Shown here: positions 1-12,700 of the stretch, one piece after another
Position numbering within the stretch: the stretch's first letter is position 1
Layout: each line of letters begins with the position of its first letter
Assembly: GCA_948099385.1 (NCBI GenBank)
Contig: CANUEZ040000165.1
Coordinates: forward strand, 6,088,501-6,152,500
DNA length: 64,000 nucleotides
DNA from: Fasciola hepatica
Taxonomy: Eukaryota; Platyhelminthes; Trematoda; Plagiorchiida; Fasciolidae
Direction of reading: 5' to 3'
The notes under the pieces: generated by a model
Told to the model about the DNA's origin: nothing
The model's input: the letters and a program-made list of their open reading frames with translations, nothing else
Database searches by the model: none
Program-made: the position numbers and the translations under genes

Positions 1-1172
1 GCTCAGCAGGTAAAGCACAACGCCCACCTAAACAGGCTTCTGACCCACTAAGTTTGCCAACTTGTGCATTGAAGTCACCAGCTAGCACTACAATGTCAGA
101 ACCTTTACTGCTGCGAACGAGAGTGGCGAGGGCATCATAGAACTCATCTTTCTGCAAGTCTGAGCTGCAGTCCGTTGGGGCGTACGCCGAGACCACAAAC
201 AGATTGCGCTTAACATAACTATCCTTTCGAACGCCGACTGACCCTTGTAGTCTCACAGCACATAAACGACTGTTAACAGGAATCCAATCTAAAAAGGCAG
301 CCTCAGTCTTCTCAGTCAAGACTATTCCTACACCACGTTGACTCGTAGCTCGAGCTACTTCGTCTCCTGAAGTGCGCAGAAAATACCTCGATGAGATACT
401 AGGAGCAGTTAGTTGAATTACACTGCTCGAATCCTGGAGACGCGTTTCACTTAAGCAGCAGACAATAATCTTACGAAAATTTATTATGAGCGCAAGGCAC
501 GCCTGCTGACCGGCCTGCATGAGTGTACGCACGTTGAAAGAGCCGAGATTAAGAGGCTGACGAGGCTTGAGAAAATGTGAGTTACAAGACAGAGGATTAC
601 TCCCGACACTACTTGACGGTGAACCGTTGCGAGTATCGACCGTGTTATCAGTGGGAGTATTACGGTTGGGTAGATGGGGCAAAGAGAGGTGGTTGAGGAC
701 ATAAGACAATGGTTGAATAAAAGAGAGGGAACTCTGAGTAGTAGTCCACTTATCACTACCCACTCCGCTCGATGCAATGGGTAGCGCAGTCCTGAGTATC
801 CTGCGCGACGACCGATGCAGTATGGAATTCTTTGTATTCGTGCAGTTCATGGGAGATGTTGGACGGGTACTGCCACAAAGCAGGAGAACGATTAGGGTCC
901 TAATCCGAAGCCTTTAGTTCTAAAAAGAACCGATCTGCAAGGCAGCGGGATGGCTTAGTGGAAGCCCATTTGCTTGGATCAATTGTTCTTCCACTGATCT
1001 TACCGATTGAGTTGCCAGCTCAAATCAACCTCCAACCTGGAGGACCAGGACTTTGTCTGACTACCCATTGACCTGCCAGGTATGATTGCATCTCCGGCTT
1101 AAAGAAGTCATCCTGTATAGTTCTTTGGGTCATAGAGGCGCACAAGCCATCACACCACGTCAAGGTGCAGTC
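1..1172 (-). mobile_element. RTE-like LINE, copy A: 5' UTR and endonuclease part (runs off the window)
   Basis: This stretch is the reverse complement of the 5' half of the copy at 3505-7322. Read on the minus strand, about 600 down to 1 is an open frame for an apurinic/apyrimidinic-type endonuclease: NLGSFNVRTL (first active-site Asn), SETRLQD (catalytic Glu), VVSAYAPTD and LAGDFNAQVGK all appear in order. About 600-1172 is 5' UTR. Unlike the + copy at 3505, this endonuclease frame has no stop or frameshift inside the window. The reverse transcriptase would lie to the left, outside the window. The clade is assigned from the combined EN and RT motifs; 1173-1429 to its right is not recognised. 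Confidence 0.85.
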
Positions 1173-1429
1173 TCGTCGTGATGACTGAGAGAAAACAATA
1201 ACGAGAACGTCTGATCGCTATTAAAAAAAGTGAGTGCAGCTCCATCGATGACGTACGCTGGATGCTGCGTATTTGAAGTTGCCAGTCCTTCGAAAAGTCT
1301 TCTGATGGTGTCCCTTTTCGCAAGATTTCCAGATAGCCCTAAGTGCCGGACAAGTGTACCGAGGGTGCCAATTCGAATTACAGGAGGCGGTATGTTTGCC
1401 TGATGCTACAGTTGTCTCTTGTGTCACCT

Positions 1430-2645
1430 ACATCATCGTACAGCATTGATCAGAAGGGCAAGCCCCACTGACCGCTGCCGTTCTCACCATGTTGCACGTT
1501 CGAATACAAAAAAGCATTTACAAGATAGACAGGGCGTGAAACTACACAGAACGGAAAAGCAAAGGACGTCCTAGTAGTCAACACACGGAACACAGTCTAA
1601 ATGTACGAACGTACAATGATCAATGATTCTGATTCGACAGGAAGCGACAACACTATCGCCATTGTTCTCGGTTCGCTGCCATATCCTTCAGTGTATCCAG
1701 CCAACTGGTAGACGGATCTTTTGGACCCCAACCACGAAGACGTGAGACATCTACTTTTCCTAAGTTTGCTGTACATTTTCTCATTCCTCGCTTCCACGTC
1801 ATCTGTTGGCCTCAATGTGGTTTCTACAACTCCCTAGGAGAAACGGAGAATAGGACACGGTACGGTAGACGTGTGTTTGCCATACGTAACATGTGCCCCA
1901 ACCAACGGAGTCTACTAAGCTGGATACGCTGTAATAGAACATTCTCTGAACTTGTACCCAATTCTCGATTTCTGACCTTAGCATTGCTCACTCGGCTATT
2001 CCAACCAATCTTAGCGATACTATGCAAACACCAATGGTCGAAAACCTCAAGACGACGAATATCTTCCGTACGCAGACTCCATGTCTCGCAACCATACAAC
2101 AAAACTGAACGCACCGTGGTATAGTACACACGACCTTTCAACTTCAGTGAAATATCAGGTAGGCGCCACAAGTGCTTCAGTCCAGCGTACGTCACTTGGA
2201 CTTTGGGTATGCGCGTGCTCACTTCTACTACTGTACTCCCATCCGTCGTCATGCTGCTTCCGAGGTAGGTGAAGTGGTCGACAACTGCCAGCACCTCCCC
2301 ATCAAGCATCAAGCTCGGAATCGTTGATATCCAGTCTTGTAACATCACTGTACACTTCGAAGGTACAAAACGCATGCCGAATGGATCTACAGCTCTCGTA
2401 AGTTTATCTAGTGCACGTTGCGCATGTTCCGTGGATTCGTACAAGCAGACAACGTCGTCCGCGTAGTCCAGGTTGCACAGCTTCTCACTATTTCCTAGTC
2501 CGACGCCCACATCCTGATGGTTTCGTAAGGCATTCTCCATTGTCTCGTCCATGATAAAGTTGAACAGGAATGGCGAAGTGGGACATCCTTGTCGAACACC
2601 ACTGTTTTTTTCAAATCGACTAGATAGTTCACCGAGACGACTAGT
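1430..2645 (-). mobile_element. RTE-like LINE, copy C: 5'-truncated RT and 3' UTR
   Basis: Minus-strand frame 1824-2672 carries the RT palm and C-terminal part: [14 protein letters not shown], the catalytic box [24 protein letters not shown] and the C-terminal WLGHMLRM typical of RTE-type proteins. The copy starts mid-palm near 2645 (5' truncation) and runs through the shared 3' UTR to a short CAT/ATG tail near 1430. It belongs to the subfamily with [12 protein letters not shown], almost identical in protein to the + copy at 10504-12390. In-frame stops downstream show it is inactive. Confidence 0.85.
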
Positions 2646-3504
2646 GTGAAGGTTGAGCAGCAGTGGAAGCACATGAACCTAGTGGGATTTGGTTTGTTTT
2701 TCGGCCATGTCATGAGTGTTCCGTTCATTTGCGAATTTGAGATCAAGGGTTTTGGGCGCCAAAAGGCGTTGACGGAGGGTTTAGGTAGCATTCTGGTACT
2801 AGCGTCCGTTACAATGTTATCCAAATGTTCTTCGAACGTTACGGATTTAAAATTGCAGTCCTTGACCAATAATTCGTCTAAAAATTAGTCCAAGTTCTTC
2901 CCTGCCTATTTCAAGTGGCCAGTAGTTGATAGGCGAACGCTTTACCTTTGGGTCATGTTTATGAATTGAAGTGTTATCATGACTGTGTCGTAATTACAGT
3001 AGTCTGATCTGAATTTGTACACTGATGTGCAGACAGATTTAATCATAGTCTGTAATTTATCTGAGTTGCTGGAAGAAATAAAATCAAAAAAGTTGGCAAA
3101 TGTACTTGTGTGTGTCTATGCGTCTGATGCGTTCGGTTAATTGGAATCTTCGGAAGATCAACCAGGTGAAAGAAAGTGGTCCATCTATTTTCAGATGAAT
3201 AAATTAGTACTGGTAGAAGGTTGTCCGCATATTCAGCGGGCACGATAACACGACAGCGAAAGAAGCGGTATGAGTTAGACATTATTCATCCGAAAACGTC
3301 AGCCCACTGGAACGTTAAAAAACCTTGCTAGACAATTTATCAAGCGTAAACAGTTTTGAAGTGAAATTTATGAACCGCAGATTTTTATAACGTACGGTGT
3401 TCCATACACTTCAGCATTTCTGATGCTAAATTTGGCACCGATGCTTGAAGGATATAGATGTTCAGCTATCAACAGCGCGTCTGCAACTCGCGGCTACAAC
3501 GGAG
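2646..3504. other. Unassigned stretch between LINE copies
   Basis: No repeat or gene family was recognised. An open minus-strand frame covers most of 2646-2890, continuing from the truncated RT above, but its translation has no known motif. Confidence 0.4.
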
Positions 3505-6500
3505 TGCATTCGACGAGATTGCACCTTGACGTGGTGTGATGGCTTGCGCGCCTCTATGACCCAAAGAGCTATACAGGATGACTTCTTTAAGCCGGAGATG
3601 CAATCATACCTGACAGGTCAATGGGTAGTCAGAAAAAGTCCAGTCTCCTGGTCTTCCAGGTTGGAAGTCGATCTGAGCCGGCAACTCAGTCGGCAAAATC
3701 CGTGGAAGAGTAATTGATCCAAGCAAATGGGCTTCCACTAAGCCATCCCGCTGCCTTGCAGATCGGTTCTTTTTAGAACTAAAGGCTTCGGATTAGGACC
3801 CTAATCGTTCTCCTGCTTTGTGGCAGTACCCGTCCAACATCTCCCATGAACTGCACGAATACAAAGAATTCCATACTGCATCGGTCGTCGCGCAGGATAC
3901 TCAGGACTGCGCTACCCATTGCATCGAGCGGAGTGGGTAGTGATAAGTGGACTACTACTCAGAGTTCCCTCTCTTTTATTCAACCATTGTCTTATGTCCT
4001 CCACCACCTCTCTTTGCCCCCTATATCCACCCATAATGCTCCCGCTGATGACACGTTCAATATTCGCAATGGTTCGTTGTCAGACAGTCATGAATAATCA
4101 CTAATCTCATAGCTTACATTTTCTCAAGCCTCGTCAGCCTCTGAATTTTGGCTCCTTTAACATGCGTACTCTTAGGCAGGCCGGTCAGTAAGTGCCCAGA
4201 GCCCACAATAGATCCTCTGAAGATTGGTGTCTTCTGTGTAAGCGAAACGCGTCTCCAGGATTCGAGCAGTGTAATTCAACTAACTGCTCCTAGTATCTCA
4301 TCGAGGTATTTTCTGCGCACTTCAGGAGACGAAGTAGCTCGAGCTACGAGTCAACGTGGTGTAGGAATAGTCTTGACTGAGAAGACTGAGGCTGCCTTTT
4401 TAGATTGGATTCCTGTTAACAGTCGTTTATGTGCTGTGAGACTCCAAGGGTCAGTCGGCGTTCGAAAGGATAGTTATGTTAAGCGCAATCTGTTTGTGGT
4501 CTCGGCGTACGCCCCAACGGACTGCAGCTCAGACTTGCAGAAAGATGAGTTCTATGATGCCCTCGCCACTCTCGTTCGCAGCAGTAAAGGTTCTGACATT
4601 GTAGTGCTAGCTGGTGACTTCAATGCACAAGTTGGCAAACTTAGTGGGTCAGAAGCCTGTTTAGGTGGGCGTTGTGCTTTACCTGCTGAGCGTACAGACA
4701 ACGGGGATCGGCTTCTCCAGTTTTGTGCAGACAATCGATTGTTCTTGTCTAGCACAAATTTCCGACACAGCTCGCGTCGCACAGCGACATGGAACTCTAA
4801 CTCTACAGGTACTTTGAGTCAAATTGATCATATTGCCGTAAGCAACCGGTGGCGCAGTTCTGTTCAGAACTGTAGATCTTGCTGGTCCACGTACGTAGAG
4901 TCGGACCATGCATTAGTTTAAATGCGATTATCTCTCCAGCTCCATGGTCATCGTCGCAAACCGCAAACCCGATTAGAAGTGCAACGCTTGTGTGATCCAG
5001 AAGTTTGCACCCGTTATGGGCAGAAGTTAGCACATGAGCTAGGATCCACGGAGAACAGTAATGTAGATGAGCATTGGGCTCATTTCAAACAGGCAATGCA
5101 CGTTACAGCAGGTTTTGCCTGGGGTCCTCGATCCGTTGTCCATCAAAGATACTGGATCTCGCAAGAGTCGCTGAGTATAATGGAGCAAAAGCGTCAGCTC
5201 TCGAACCGTAAGGAGATGAATAAGATGCGGAGAAATCTGCAAAGATAAAGTACGAAAAGCCTTAAGAATGATCGCGAGAATTGGTGGGTCAAGGTAGCCG
5301 AAGAAACGGAAATAGCAGCTGCTTCAGGTAACAGTCAAAGACTGTTCAAACTTATTCGTGACACCGATGGGCGGCGTATCCAGGTCAGTGAAACGATTTG
5401 TAATAGAAATGGAGAACCCATCCATAACAAACAGCAAAGGCTTGACCGATGGGCCGAGTACTTCAAGGAACAGTTTAGCTGGTCGCACGCTAGTGTAGTT
5501 ACTCCCGTGTCAACAACTGTGACTCCTTGGATGGTATTACTTGAGCCCCCATCAGAAGTAGAAGTAGAGTCATCTATTCGATTACTAAGGCGGGGAAAAG
5601 CGGCAGGTCCCTACGAACTTCCTCCAGTTCTTTTCAAACTGGGTGGTGAGACGTTGATAAAATCACTTACCGCTTTGCTCCGTGACATTTGGAAAGAGGA
5701 GCGTATTCCGTTAATATGGAGCGAGTCATTGATTGTTCCCATCTTCAAGAAGGGAATACGCAATGACTGCAGTAATCATCGTGGGATTAGCTTAATCCCG
5801 ATAGTCACCAAAGTACTAGCTTCGATTTTGGTGCATCGTCTTACACCGGCTCGTGAGAGGAAAGTCCGCGAGCAGCAGGCTGGATTCCGCCCAGGTCGAG
5901 GATGCATCGACCAGATTTTTACTCTTCGCCGACTACTTGAAACGCGTCACACACCGCCGACCGACAATAATGATTTTCTTAGACCTGAAAGGTGCCTTCG
6001 ATTCAGTTGATCGAACATCGCTTTTCAGTGTTCTTCATCGAAAAGGTATGCCCAAGAAGTTCGTGAACCTAATGAGATCATTGTATTCTCATACTTCTGA
6101 CCGCTTTAGGGTTTACGGTGAACTATCCGGTCGGTTCGAAACGACCAGTGGTGTTCGACAGGGATGCTTTTTGTCTCCATTCCTTTTCAACTTCGTCATG
6201 GACGAAATAATGGACAATGCGCTGCAAAATCTTCAGGATGTATGCGTCGAACTAGGAAATAGTGGAGAGCTATGTGACCTAGATTACGCGGACGACGTTG
6301 TCTGCTTGTTCGAATCCACGGAACATGCTCAGCGTGCACTAGATAATCTCGCAAGAGCTGTAGCTCCATTCGGCATGCGCTTTGCACCTTCAAAGTGTAA
6401 GGTGATGTTACAAGACTGGACGTCAACGACTCCGAGCTTGATGCTCGATGGGGAGGTGCTGGCAGTTGTCGACCACTTCACCTACCTCGGAAGCAGCGTG

Positions 6501-7322
6501 ACGACAGATGGGAGCACAGTATTAAAGGTGAGCACGCGGATATCCAAGGCTCGAGCGGCGTACGCTGGACTGAAGCACTTGTGGCGCCTACCTGATATTT
6601 CACTGAAGTTGAAAGGCCGTGTATACTGTGCTGCAGTGCGTTCAGTTTTGTTGTATGGTTGCGGAACTTGGAGTCTGTGTGCTGAAGATACTCGTCGTCT
6701 TGAGGTTTTCGACCATCGATGTTTACGTAGTATCGCTAGGATTGGGTGGAATAGCCGAGTAAGCAACGATGAGGTCAGAAAGTGAGAATTGGGTTCTAAT
6801 TCAGAGGACGTTCTATCACAGCGTATCCGGTTTAGTAGACTTCGTTGGTTGGGACACGTGTTACGTATGGCAAACACACGTCTACCGTACCGTGTCCTAT
6901 TCTCCGTTTCTCCTAGGGAGTTGTAGAAACCACGTGGAGATCAACAGATGACGTGGCAGCGAGGAATGAGAAAATGTACAGCAAACTTAGGAAAAGTAGG
7001 TGTCTCACGTCTTCGTGGTTGGGATCCAAAAGATCCGTCTACCAGTTGGCTGGAGACACTGAAGGATATGGCTGTGAACCGCGAGCAGTGGCGATCGTGT
7101 TGTCACTTTTTATCGAATGAGAATGACTTATCGATGTGCGTTTGTACAGTTAGACTGTGTATTCCGTGTTTTGGCTACTAGGACATTCTTTCCTTTTCCC
7201 ACCCGTGTAGGTCCAGTCCCTCTCCATCTTGTATATTCATACTTTCTTATTCAACGTGCAACATGGTGAGAAAGGCAGTGGTCAGTGGGGCTTGCCCTAC
7301 TGTTTAACGCTGTACGATGATT
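3505..7322 (+). mobile_element. RTE-like LINE, copy B: near full-length, inactive
   Basis: A 3.8-kb copy with 5' UTR (about 3505-4140), endonuclease, linker, RT, C-terminal domain and 3' UTR ending near the short tail CGATGATTG. The endonuclease motifs NFGSFNMRTL, SETRLQD, AYAPTD and LAGDFNAQVGK are followed by RT motifs [27 protein letters not shown] and [13 protein letters not shown], then GHVLRM. AP endonuclease, RT and this C-terminal signature place it in the RTE clade. Several lesions (next entry) make it a pseudo-copy. It belongs to the [12 protein letters not shown] subfamily. Confidence 0.9.
4139..7181 (+). pseudogene. Endonuclease/reverse transcriptase ORF of RTE copy B, broken
   Basis: The single long ORF can be followed from LNFGSFNMRTL (about 4139) to the C-terminus near 7180, but it is interrupted. 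There is a frame change near 4195, a TAA at 4919-4921 right after the SDH motif of the endonuclease, a TAA at 5246-5248, a frameshift near 5950 just before the [10 protein letters not shown] box, a TGA at 6783-6785 and a TAG near 6925. The catalytic DYADD box (about 6280-6300) is intact. In a working element this protein nicks target DNA and reverse-transcribes its own RNA; this copy cannot. Confidence 0.85.
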
Positions 7323-8818
7323 GTATCCAGACTCCTAATGGGTACGTTCCCTGCCAGTTATCCGATACCCGGAGGAAATCATTCGCGCGTAATAATTAGG
7401 CAGTGTTCGAATCCGGTTAAAGTGACACATTTTAAAAAGAAAAACTTTCTGCAGGACCGTCACCTTTGTTTTGCTCAGTACGATAGTGGCATTTGGCCGA
7501 ATCGACCATGCCGTTGTTTGATGTTGCTTCTTGTCGAAAAGCGTTTTGGAGCTATTTGTCTCCATCGTTGAATCTCTTTTGTTCTGTGAATTTGGCGTCA
7601 TACCCGTACTTATGTTGGTTTAATGGTACTTGGGCATCACACATAGCACCATTCAAGCCGACACTGTTTTTGTTAGAACGACTACGCTGTGCTTGTTTAA
7701 AAATGGGTTATGTCAGATTAAAACTTTTGGCCGGATCACCACCATTCACTACTTCACATTTATAATAGAAAGATCGCACCACCCTTTTTTAGTCACCAAA
7801 GTTGCATTTTATTTTTTGTAATACATTTGATTCGACGAATAGAATGATAAAATACTGAGTTGACGAATTGGGAAGAAACCAGATTATCGCATTACTCTGA
7901 TAATCATCTACTGTGATGGCAATCAGATTTCGTCACCCATGACAATAGTCGTATGACTCTGTCACTGAGGCTTTCGTGACATTACCGTGATATGGCAGTT
8001 CCTTCTAAGCAGATCAATGTGCGGCACAGCAAAACGTAGAGCTTGTCTGTACGACTGCTCGTCAGTCCTTAATTATACGCTGCTTGAGCTTCCTGTTCAC
8101 AGCCCTAAGGCGGATTACGAGAAACCTTGACCCGATGTCAAAATATCGACTAGTCCTTCCCAACTGCCTAATTTTTATCCTATGGAGTGGGGTGCTAATC
8201 TGAATCACCATTCCGAGTCTGGGCCGTGATTGCCAGTTATCCTCGATAAAAAGCAATGAAGTGAACCTTTGAGGTCATGGAATTTGTTCCCTCTGCCGAA
8301 TTCATGCGCGAGCACGGAATGAAAGAAGTTTCATTCTCACTTCCATCAGCAGCTCGCTTTGTACCGGAAATCATGTGTTCGACACAGTTCCTTCTATTAC
8401 CAGGTAATAATTGATGTCACCTTTAAATGAAAACTGTACAACATCAAACGGTTCAATCCATCTCTTGAATTCGGTTCACGCTGATGCCCCGTGGGTTCTG
8501 CTCATTGCACAAAGAGCCACATTTTGATACCTTTTCAAATTAGATTAGTGCATGTTATTGCCCTAATAACTTCTGGCGGTTTCTTCTTCAGTCTTCCTAA
8601 TTAAAAGAATCCGTTAGTGTGTCTGCTGGCATCCGGTGTTCATAGACTAATTTATTTGAATTTTCATCATCAATACTAGTTTTTCGTTTTTTTGCTGATT
8701 CGGAACTCCGATGCCACAGCTATTCTACATCCGCAGGACCTATGAGTTAAAGCAGCATGTATTCGCGTGTAAGCATTCTGTACTGGAAATAGCGAAATTT
8801 ATTTTCCATTTCTCACAG
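7323..8818. other. Unassigned; upstream or intron sequence of EMC2
   Basis: No repeat, exon or RNA was recognised. I looked here for the missing first EMC2 coding exon, which should end one base into a codon, and did not find it. Short open stretches (for example around 8265-8400, +) have no family signature. Confidence 0.4.
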
Positions 8819-8883
8819 AATGGATCATTCTCGAGCAAGTCTTTATCGCGGCTTTGGATGTATCGGATGAAGACTTGGCGTTG
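8819..8883 (+). CDS. EMC2: EMC2 exon 1 of those visible
   Basis: Acceptor TTTCTCACAG ends at 8818 and donor GTAAGT starts at 8884. The exon begins with two bases of a split codon, then reads [21 protein letters not shown]. This matches the conserved helix of EMC2 (animal form close to IWIIYEQVMIAALD followed by DDLALF). It ends in phase 0, as the exon at 17002 requires. At least one coding exon must precede it. Confidence 0.85.
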
Positions 8884-9723
8884 GTAAGTGGTCGTCATTT
8901 TTGACTCAGGTGCTGGTGCGATATTCTGGTCCATGTGTCTGCTCATCTTTCGTCAACACTGTAACTACTCAGCTATGTCCGTTTGTAGAACAAGTCCTGA
9001 CATGCGCGTACCCGTTTTCTGCGTCCTTGTATGCGCATAACTCAAAGTTCTGACCAACATAAAGTTTTTAGTCTTGCTCATGCTAATTTTAAACGGTTTT
9101 GCCCTCTGGCATTTCTCCGACTGTTCTTCCAATCTGTCAGGGATTTTATGATAATTTTCGGTATCGTAAAAAAACAATGCTTTAATGACGCTCCCATCGG
9201 TTTCGGTTTGTTTCAGTTGTTGATCTCGCACGTTTGTGTTCTGTTCCTGTGTCTCTTCGATAGCCAAGATCCCATCTTTATTCCAAAAAAGTTCAATCCA
9301 GACAACCATTAACCACGCGCTGGATGCAGTGGTTTTACTTGCTTGCTCTCAACGGCAAGTTATAACCAGCGGAAACAATGACGAAAAGAAACGAAGTTGA
9401 AACGAGCAAAAAAAAGAACTACGAATAATAGTATCAAGTCGATAAGGATAGCTTGTGGATACAAGAGCGCCAGTGATCGCGAAACCTAGCCATATCCTAC
9501 AATATATCTAACCACAGTGAAGAAGGGTCTCTTAGATCGCACCCCAGGAAGCCTAACTCGCCCCACGTTTCCAAGTCCGTTGATTGGTCTTTTGATATAT
9601 TTCGTCCGCACCATGGACTGACCACCCGCTCTCATCTAACCATTACCCGCCGTAGCAAACTGCACGTCGGGGAATCCTGTCACCGAACATGCGCAACGCG
9701 TGTCTCAACCATCATCATCGTCG

Positions 9724-9770
<47 letters not shown>

Positions 9771-12700
9771 GTACAGCGTAAAAAAGCAGTAGGGCAAGCC
9801 CCACTGACTACTGCCCTTTTCACCATGCTACACATAGCAGCAGAAAAAGTGGTCGGTGGTGGTCGAATGGTTTAAAGCGTTTGTTTACTGTATCTGGGGT
9901 CCGAGGTTCGAATCCCCGCCATCACCGGTTACTTTGGTGGTAGACACTAATCTACTGTCGCCCCAGATCGTTACCACACCTGACCTATTGGGACCTTGTG
10001 TGTTTCTTGGCCACTCCAAGTCTCAGGGTCTGATTGCCTGTCATCCCCATTAGTGCAATAAGCCTTCGTGGCTGAGTTAAATATCCCTTCCACTGTACTC
10101 ATACAAAAGCACGTAATAAAAAAAGAATCAATGCACATACAAGATGGACAGGGCGTGGAACTATACAGAACGGAAAAGCAAAGGACGTCCTAATAGTCAA
10201 CACACGGAACACAGTCTAAATGTACGAACGCACATTGATCAATGATTCTGATTCGACAGGAAGCGACAACGCTATCGCCATTGTTCTCGGTTCGCTGCCA
10301 TATCCTTCAGTGTATCCAGCCAACTGGTAGACGGATCTTTTGGACCCCAACCACGAAGACGTGAGACATCTACTTTTCCTAAGTTTGCTGTACATTTTCT
10401 CATTCCTCGCTTCCACGTCATCTGTTGGCCTCAATGTGGTTTCTACAACTCCCTAGGAGAAACGGAGAATAGGACACGGTACGGTAAACATGTGTTTGCC
10501 AGTGGAGTCGTATTCGGTTAATAAAGCGTGCGAAAGCGGCCGGTCCGGACAAACATCCTCCAGTTCTTTTCAAACTGGATGGAAACGCTTTGATGAACCA
10601 CTTACCACTTTGCTCCGTGACATTTGGAACGAGGAGCGTATTCCGTTCTTATGGGTCGAGTCGTTGATTGTTCCCATCTTCAGGAACGGAATACGCAATG
10701 ACGAATGACCATCGTCGAATTAACTAAATTCCGATAGTTACCATGATATTAGCCTCAGTTTCGCTGCGTCATGATACACGACCTTGCCAAAGGAACGCCA
10801 GCGAACAACAGGCTGGATTCCGCCAAGGTCGAGGATGCATCGACCAGATTTTTACTCTTTGCCGACTACTTGAAGCGCGTCACAAGCACCGTCGACCGAC
10901 AATAATGATTTTCTTAGACCTGAAAGGTGCCTTCGATTCAGTTGATCGAACATCGCTTTTCAGTGTTCTTCAGCGAAAAGGTATGCCCCCGATCGAGAAT
11001 GAACCTACTGAGATCATTGTATTCTCGTACTTTTGGCCGCTTTAGGGTTTACGTCGAACCATCCAGTCGATTTGAAAAAACCGGTGGTGTTCGACAAGGA
11101 TGTCCCACTTCGCCATTCCTGTTCAACTTTATCATGGACGAGACAATGGAGAATGCCTTACGAAACCATTAGGATGTGGGCGTCGGACTAGGAAATAGTG
11201 AGAAGCTGTGCAACCTGGACTACGCGGACGACGTTGTCTGCTTGTACGAATCCACGGAACATGCGCAACGTGCACTAGATAAACTTACGAGAGCTGTAGA
11301 TCCATTCGGCATGCGTTTTGTACCTTCGAAGTGTACAGTGATGTTACAAGACTGGATATCAACGATTCCGAGCTTGATGCTTGATGGGGAGGTGCTGGCA
11401 GTTGTCGACCACTTCACCTACCTCGGAAGCAGCATGACGACGGATGGGAGTACAGTAGTAGAAGTGAGCACGCGCATACCCAAAGTCCAAGTGACGTACG
11501 CTGGACTGAAGCACTTGTGGCGCCTACCTGATATTTCACTGAAGTTGAAAGGTCGTGTGTACTATACCACGGTGCGTTCAGTTTTGTTGTATGGTTGCGA
11601 GACATGGAGTCTGCGTACGGAAGATGTTCGTCGTCTTGAGGTTTTCGACCATTGATGTTTGCGTAGTATCGCTAAGATTGGTTGGAATAGCCGAGTGAGC
11701 AATGCTAAGGTCAGAAATCGAGTATTGGGTATTAATTTGGGGAACGTTTTGTCACAGTGCATCAAGCTTAGTAGACACTGTTGGTTGGGACACGTGTTAC
11801 GTATGGCAAACACACGTCTACCGTACCGTGTCCTATTCTCCGTTTCTCCTAGGGAGTTGTAGAAACCACATTGAGGCCAACAGATGACGTGGAAGCGAGG
11901 AATGAGAAAATGTACAGCAAACTCAGGAAAAGTAGGTGTCTCACGTCTTCGTGGTTGGGGTCCAAAAGATCCGTCTACCAGTTGGCTGGATACACTGAAG
12001 GATATGGCAGCGAACCGAGAACAATGGTGACAGTTTTGCTAATTGAAAATAAAACTTTCCCGAAACAGATCTGAACACAGAACTCAATAGCATTGCAGGA
12101 AAATGGTCCGGAGTACATCGTGCAATCTAATGCTATCGACTTCCCTGTTCAAATGGCGACAGTGTTGCCGTTTTCTATCGAATCAGAATCATTGATCATT
12201 GTGCGTTCGTACATTTAGACTGTGTTCCGTGTGTTGACTATTAGGACGTCCTTTGCTTTTCCGTTCTGTTTAGTTCCACGCCTTGTCTATCTTGTATATT
12301 CATTGTTTGTAATTGAATGTGCAACATGGTGGGAACGGCAGCGGTCAGATGGGCTTGCCCCGCTGATCAACGCTGCACGATGATGATGATGGTGATGTTT
12401 GCCCTACCTGGAACATGCTCCAACCAACAACGTCTAGAGAGGAAGTTGAAAGCAGACGTCATAGGTTGCTTGATAAAGAGGCAGCTCTGAACGGAAGTCC
12501 ACTTATCACTCCCTCACTCCCCCCCCCCCCTCGCTCAATTCGATGAGTAGAGCGTCCTGATTTCCCTGTGCGACGATCGATGCAGTATGGAATTCTTTCT
12601 GTTCGTGCAGTTCATGAAAGATGTTGGACGGGTACTGCTGTTATGTACTGTTCTGTTCAGACAACCATTAACCATTCACTGGGTGCAGCGGTTTTGGTGG

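Noticed and set aside
9855..9926. A tRNA gene, from its perfect A and B boxes
   Set aside because: The acceptor stem pairs over only about five bases, the anticodon arm does not fold, and the same sequence with a ~200-bp body recurs at 20738-21010. It is a SINE.
11414..11605. Antisense frames such as those starting [13 protein letters not shown] (also 2081-2272, 31535-31726, 34866-35057)
   Set aside because: They recur wherever the RTE RT recurs and are its opposite-strand shadow.
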